Shown: positions 23,690 through 25,564 of the stretch, piece after piece | How positions within the stretch are numbered: position 1 is the stretch's first letter | How the letters are laid out: every line of letters starts with the position of its first letter | NCBI GenBank assembly: GCA_023381645.1 | Contig: JAMCRJ010000028.1 | Location: forward strand, 1 to 25,564 | Direction: 5' to 3' | Source: Gammaproteobacteria bacterium | GTDB taxonomy: Bacteria; Pseudomonadota; Gammaproteobacteria; Acidithiobacillales; Acidithiobacillaceae | Length of the DNA: 25,564 bases | Notes under the pieces: model-generated | The model's input: only the letters and a program-made list of their open reading frames with translations | Database searches by the model: none | What the model was told of the DNA's origin: nothing | Made by a program: the position numbers and the translations under genes

Positions 23690-24769
23690 ATGGCAACCAT
23701 AAATTCACGGGAAGACCAAGACGGCATCACGATTGGCTGGCAGGCCATCGTTCGAAAAAAAGGGTATCCCAGCCAGACAAAGACCTTCCGGACGAAACGC
23801 GATGCCGAAGCCTGGGCGCGAACCATCGAATCGGAAATGGATAGGGGCGTCTGGCGGGATCGAAGCCGTGCAGAGGCCACGAGCGTCGCCGACCTGCTGG
23901 ATCGCTATGCACGGGAGATACTGCCTGAAAAAAAGAGCAGACAGGGGCCAAGTTCCGTCATCCGTATCCTGACCGCATCCGAGCTCGGTAAATTGTCGTT
24001 GGCGGCCTTGTCGCCCGAAAAACTGGCGCTGTATCGGGACAAACGGATCAAGTCCATCAGCAAAAAAACGGGCCGCACACTGACCAGTCAGACGGTACGA
24101 CATGAAATTGCCCTCCTCTCCCGCGTCATTACTCATGCTATAAAAGAATGGGGCATCCCGCTCGCACATGGAAATCCGTGCCTGCAAATCAAAATGCCGG
24201 CGCAATCCGATGCGCGGGATCGCCGTCTAGTGGACGACGAAGAGGAAAAGCTGTTGTCCGCATGCGGCGATGCCCACAACCCGTGGCTACGCCCCGTAGT
24301 CGTCTTCGCCATCGAAACGGCCATGCGGGCGGGAGAAATTCTGGAAAGTTACGGTACGGCGGATACGGAAACAGGAATCCGTCCCCAAAAAACGCCGGGC
24401 CTGCAATGGTCAGACGTGGATCTGAAAAAGCGCACGGCGCACCTGCCCAAGACGAAGAATGGTGAGGCCCGCACGGTGCCCCTCTCCAGTCGCGCGGTGG
24501 CCACGCTGGAAGCCCTGCCGCGCAACCTGGACGGGCGGGCGTTCGGGGTCACTTACGAGGGCATACATCAATCCTATGTGCGCGCCTGCCGCCGCGCCGG
24601 CATCACCGGGCTGACCTTCCACTACCTCCGTCACGAGGCCACCAGCCGACTTTTTGAGAAGGGCCTGAACCCGATGCAGGTGGCGGCCATTACCGGGCAC
24701 AAAACCTTGCAGATGCTGAAGCGTTATACCCATCTACGGGCGGAAGACTTGGCAAAACTGCTGGGGTGA
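23690..24769 (+). CDS. Tyrosine-type site-specific recombinase/integrase
   Basis: This 359-residue phage/island integrase has an N-terminal arm-type domain of the AP2-like kind (about 1-55, WQAIVRKKGYPSQTKTFRTKRDAEAWA) and a SAM-like core-binding domain at about 60-170. The catalytic domain carries Arg213 (AMRAGEIL), a beta-hairpin Lys near 254-256, His311-x-x-Arg314 (HYLRH), His337 (ITGHK) and the nucleophile Tyr346 (KRYTHL). All catalytic residues are present, so it could be active. An insertion of about 19 residues separates AGEIL from LQWSDVDL, which are normally almost contiguous. The ATG at 23690 is chosen; an in-frame TTG at 23663 is the alternative. No strong SD is seen. Its position after tRNA-Arg suggests that tRNA is its target. 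Confidence 0.92.
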   Translation: MATINSREDQDGITIGWQAIVRKKGYPSQTKTFRTKRDAEAWARTIESEMDRGVWRDRSRAEATSVADLLDRYAREILPEKKSRQGPSSVIRILTASELGKLSLAALSPEKLALYRDKRIKSISKKTGRTLTSQTVRHEIALLSRVITHAIKEWGIPLAHGNPCLQIKMPAQSDARDRRLVDDEEEKLLSACGDAHNPWLRPVVVFAIETAMRAGEILESYGTADTETGIRPQKTPGLQWSDVDLKKRTAHLPKTKNGEARTVPLSSRAVATLEALPRNLDGRAFGVTYEGIHQSYVRACRRAGITGLTFHYLRHEATSRLFEKGLNPMQVAAITGHKTLQMLKRYTHLRAEDLAKLLG

Positions 24770-24801
24770 TTGGCGGCTGCTCCAACACCCCTCCAACAAA
24801 C

Positions 24802-24832
24802 GGTTCAGATCGTGGCTACGCACGATCTAACC
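24802..24832. terminator. Hairpin between the integrase and the convergent broken gene
   Basis: ggtt-c-agatcgtg (24802-24814) and cacgatctaacc (24821-24832) pair over 12 bp with a single bulged C and a 6-nt loop. It lies between two convergent genes. Only short T-rich sequence follows on the plus strand (ccttattcgtt), so the terminator role is likely but not proven. Confidence 0.5.
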
Positions 24833-24839
24833 TTATTCG

Positions 24840-25477
24840 TTATGCCGCGCTGTTCGCATCTTCACTCTTGTACTTCTCAACGAGGGCCGCATGCAGTTCC
24901 CGCATCGCGTCGATTCCTGGACGGTCGGCAAGCGACTCGACATCGAAGCCCAGGCAAATCTCGATGTCTTTCTGCGAGAGGTAGTTGCCGTGAATCAGCA
25001 CTTCGCGGATTTGGTCGGCGGCATCGGGATATTCGCGTTCGTCGGGGTCGTGGTTCTGGAGCAGGAACTCACGGTAGCAGTGCTCGATGACCGGGCCGGC
25101 TGCGAGTGGGTTTGAATCTCGGCCACCACCCGCAGGATTTCGGTGATCTTGATGTCGATCGCCGCCTCGGTGCTGTAGAAGATGTTGCCGCTGGGGTGGG
25201 CGGATTCGTTGCGGTCGTCCACCAGCTTGGCGTAGGTGCCGAATCGCCCTCTGGGCATCCGCGCAGCGAGTAGAGATGGCATCCACCGCGCGCGCCACCA
25301 TCGAAGCAAACGTGAAGCGCAAATTCGGTAGCAGCGACCGTAGAGTTTGATCGACAGGTTTACCCTCGCCTTCGATGTACGCAGCGATTTCTGGCAACAG
25401 AGTTGCCGCCAGCGGGAATCCAATCCCGTTTGTGCAAGAGCTATCGTCAATTTTGGTGTATGAGCGTGTTCTAACAT
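24840..25477 (-). pseudogene. Frameshifted gene with HEPN-like RxxxxH motif
   Basis: No single frame gives a whole protein, but two minus-strand frames complement each other. Coding-like sequence starts at the ATG at 25477 (MLEHAHTPKL), continues in the second frame from about 25420 to 25255 (IAAYIEGEGKPVDQTL), returns to the first frame until about 25100 (KLVDDRNESAHPSGNIFYS) and finishes in the second frame to the TAA at 24840. The rebuilt protein would have about 210 residues. R-N-E-S-A-H fits the Rx4-6H signature of HEPN ribonucleases, and the surrounding helix (KLVDDRN) looks similar, so it could be a former toxin or defence protein; this is an inference. Three frame changes mean decay, or sequencing errors. 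The start lies 3 bp after the stop of the upstream gene, suggesting a former two-gene operon. Confidence 0.55.
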
Positions 25478-25480
25478 AGC

Positions 25481-25564
25481 TTAGGCGGCGTCCTGTTGAT
25501 CATCCGGCAGGATTTCATTAGCCGGTAATCCATCGATGAATTTCATTCCCGCAAAGAGATCACG
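25481..25564 (-). CDS. C-terminal end of an unidentified protein (5' part outside window)
   Basis: An open minus-strand frame enters from the right edge and ends at a TAA (25483-25481), giving 27 residues that contain LFAGMKFIDGLP and end DDQQDAA. I do not recognise it. It ends 3 bp before the ATG of the frameshifted HEPN-like gene, so the two probably formed an operon. If that gene is a toxin, this could be its partner. Confidence 0.5.
   Translation of the reverse strand, partial: RDLFAGMKFIDGLPANEILPDDQQDAA

Larger units (their letters stand above)
23580..25564. mobile_element. Start of an integrative element inserted at tRNA-Arg (continues beyond window)
   Basis: Directly after the tRNA CCA the sequence becomes AT-rich, and a tyrosine integrase gene follows, reading away from the tRNA. 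Beyond it are a frameshifted gene and the end of another, on the opposite strand. No second copy of the tRNA 3' end (the expected other att site) occurs inside the window, so the right border is outside or lost. Element type is unknown. Confidence 0.6.

Noticed and set aside
23690..24769. Integron integrase (IntI)
   Set aside because: The protein has an AP2-like arm domain typical of phage/island integrases, and I see no IntI-specific insert after the second catalytic region.

Overview
The window is GC-rich (by eye roughly 58-60%), gene-dense bacterial chromosome. The gene families and their order (ubiC-ubiA, an intact miaB-phoH/ybeZ-ybeY-corC-lnt operon, tldE/pmbA, priA, cspA, deaD) point to a Gram-negative proteobacterium. 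The style recalls Acidithiobacillus or a related acidophile, but that is recollection, not a search result. Most of the window is housekeeping; the two ends look accessory.

Layout. (a) 1-3867, accessory block on +: the 3' end of a DUF5666-type protein gene, a small SD-preceded ORF, a UDP-glucuronate 4-epimerase-like sugar epimerase, then an overlapping DUF6502-DUF5666 gene pair whose second member is a paralogue of the truncated gene at the left edge. (b) 3903-7394 on -: a complete zinc/manganese-type ABC importer (binding protein, ATPase, two permeases) transcribed from a promoter overlapped by a perfect dyad. (c) 7638-8984 on +: PmbA/TldE. (d) 8953-14175 on -: the classic miaB-phoH-ybeY-corC-lnt operon with 4-8 bp overlaps and a good sigma70-like promoter. 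(e) 14260-14646 on -: a small lipoprotein. (f) 14805-16913 on +: a PmtA-like methyltransferase followed by ubiC and ubiA, which give the first two committed steps of ubiquinone synthesis. (g) 16914-17180: an AT-rich intergenic region with DnaA-box-like 9-mers directly before priA. (h) priA and cspA on +, convergent with the DEAD-box helicase gene deaD on -. (i) A degenerate metallo-beta-lactamase-fold gene on - and, divergent from it, a CaCA-type cation exchanger on +. (j) A tRNA-Arg(CCU) gene followed by a tyrosine integrase, marking the start of an integrated element. Beyond the integrase, on -, lies a gene broken by frameshifts that carries a HEPN-like RxxxxH motif, and then the 3' end of another gene at the right edge.

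How the parts relate. MiaB, YbeY, PhoH, CorC and Lnt serve tRNA modification, rRNA/RNA quality control and envelope maturation, and are translationally coupled. CspA and DeaD are convergent neighbours, both of the cold/RNA-remodelling type. No complete, clearly novel multi-gene system is visible. The observations most worth a second look are the DnaA-box/AT-rich segment before priA, the MBL-fold protein that has lost its metal-binding motifs, the duplicated DUF6502/DUF5666 locus, the dyad-overlapped metal-importer promoter, and the decaying island edge at the tRNA.
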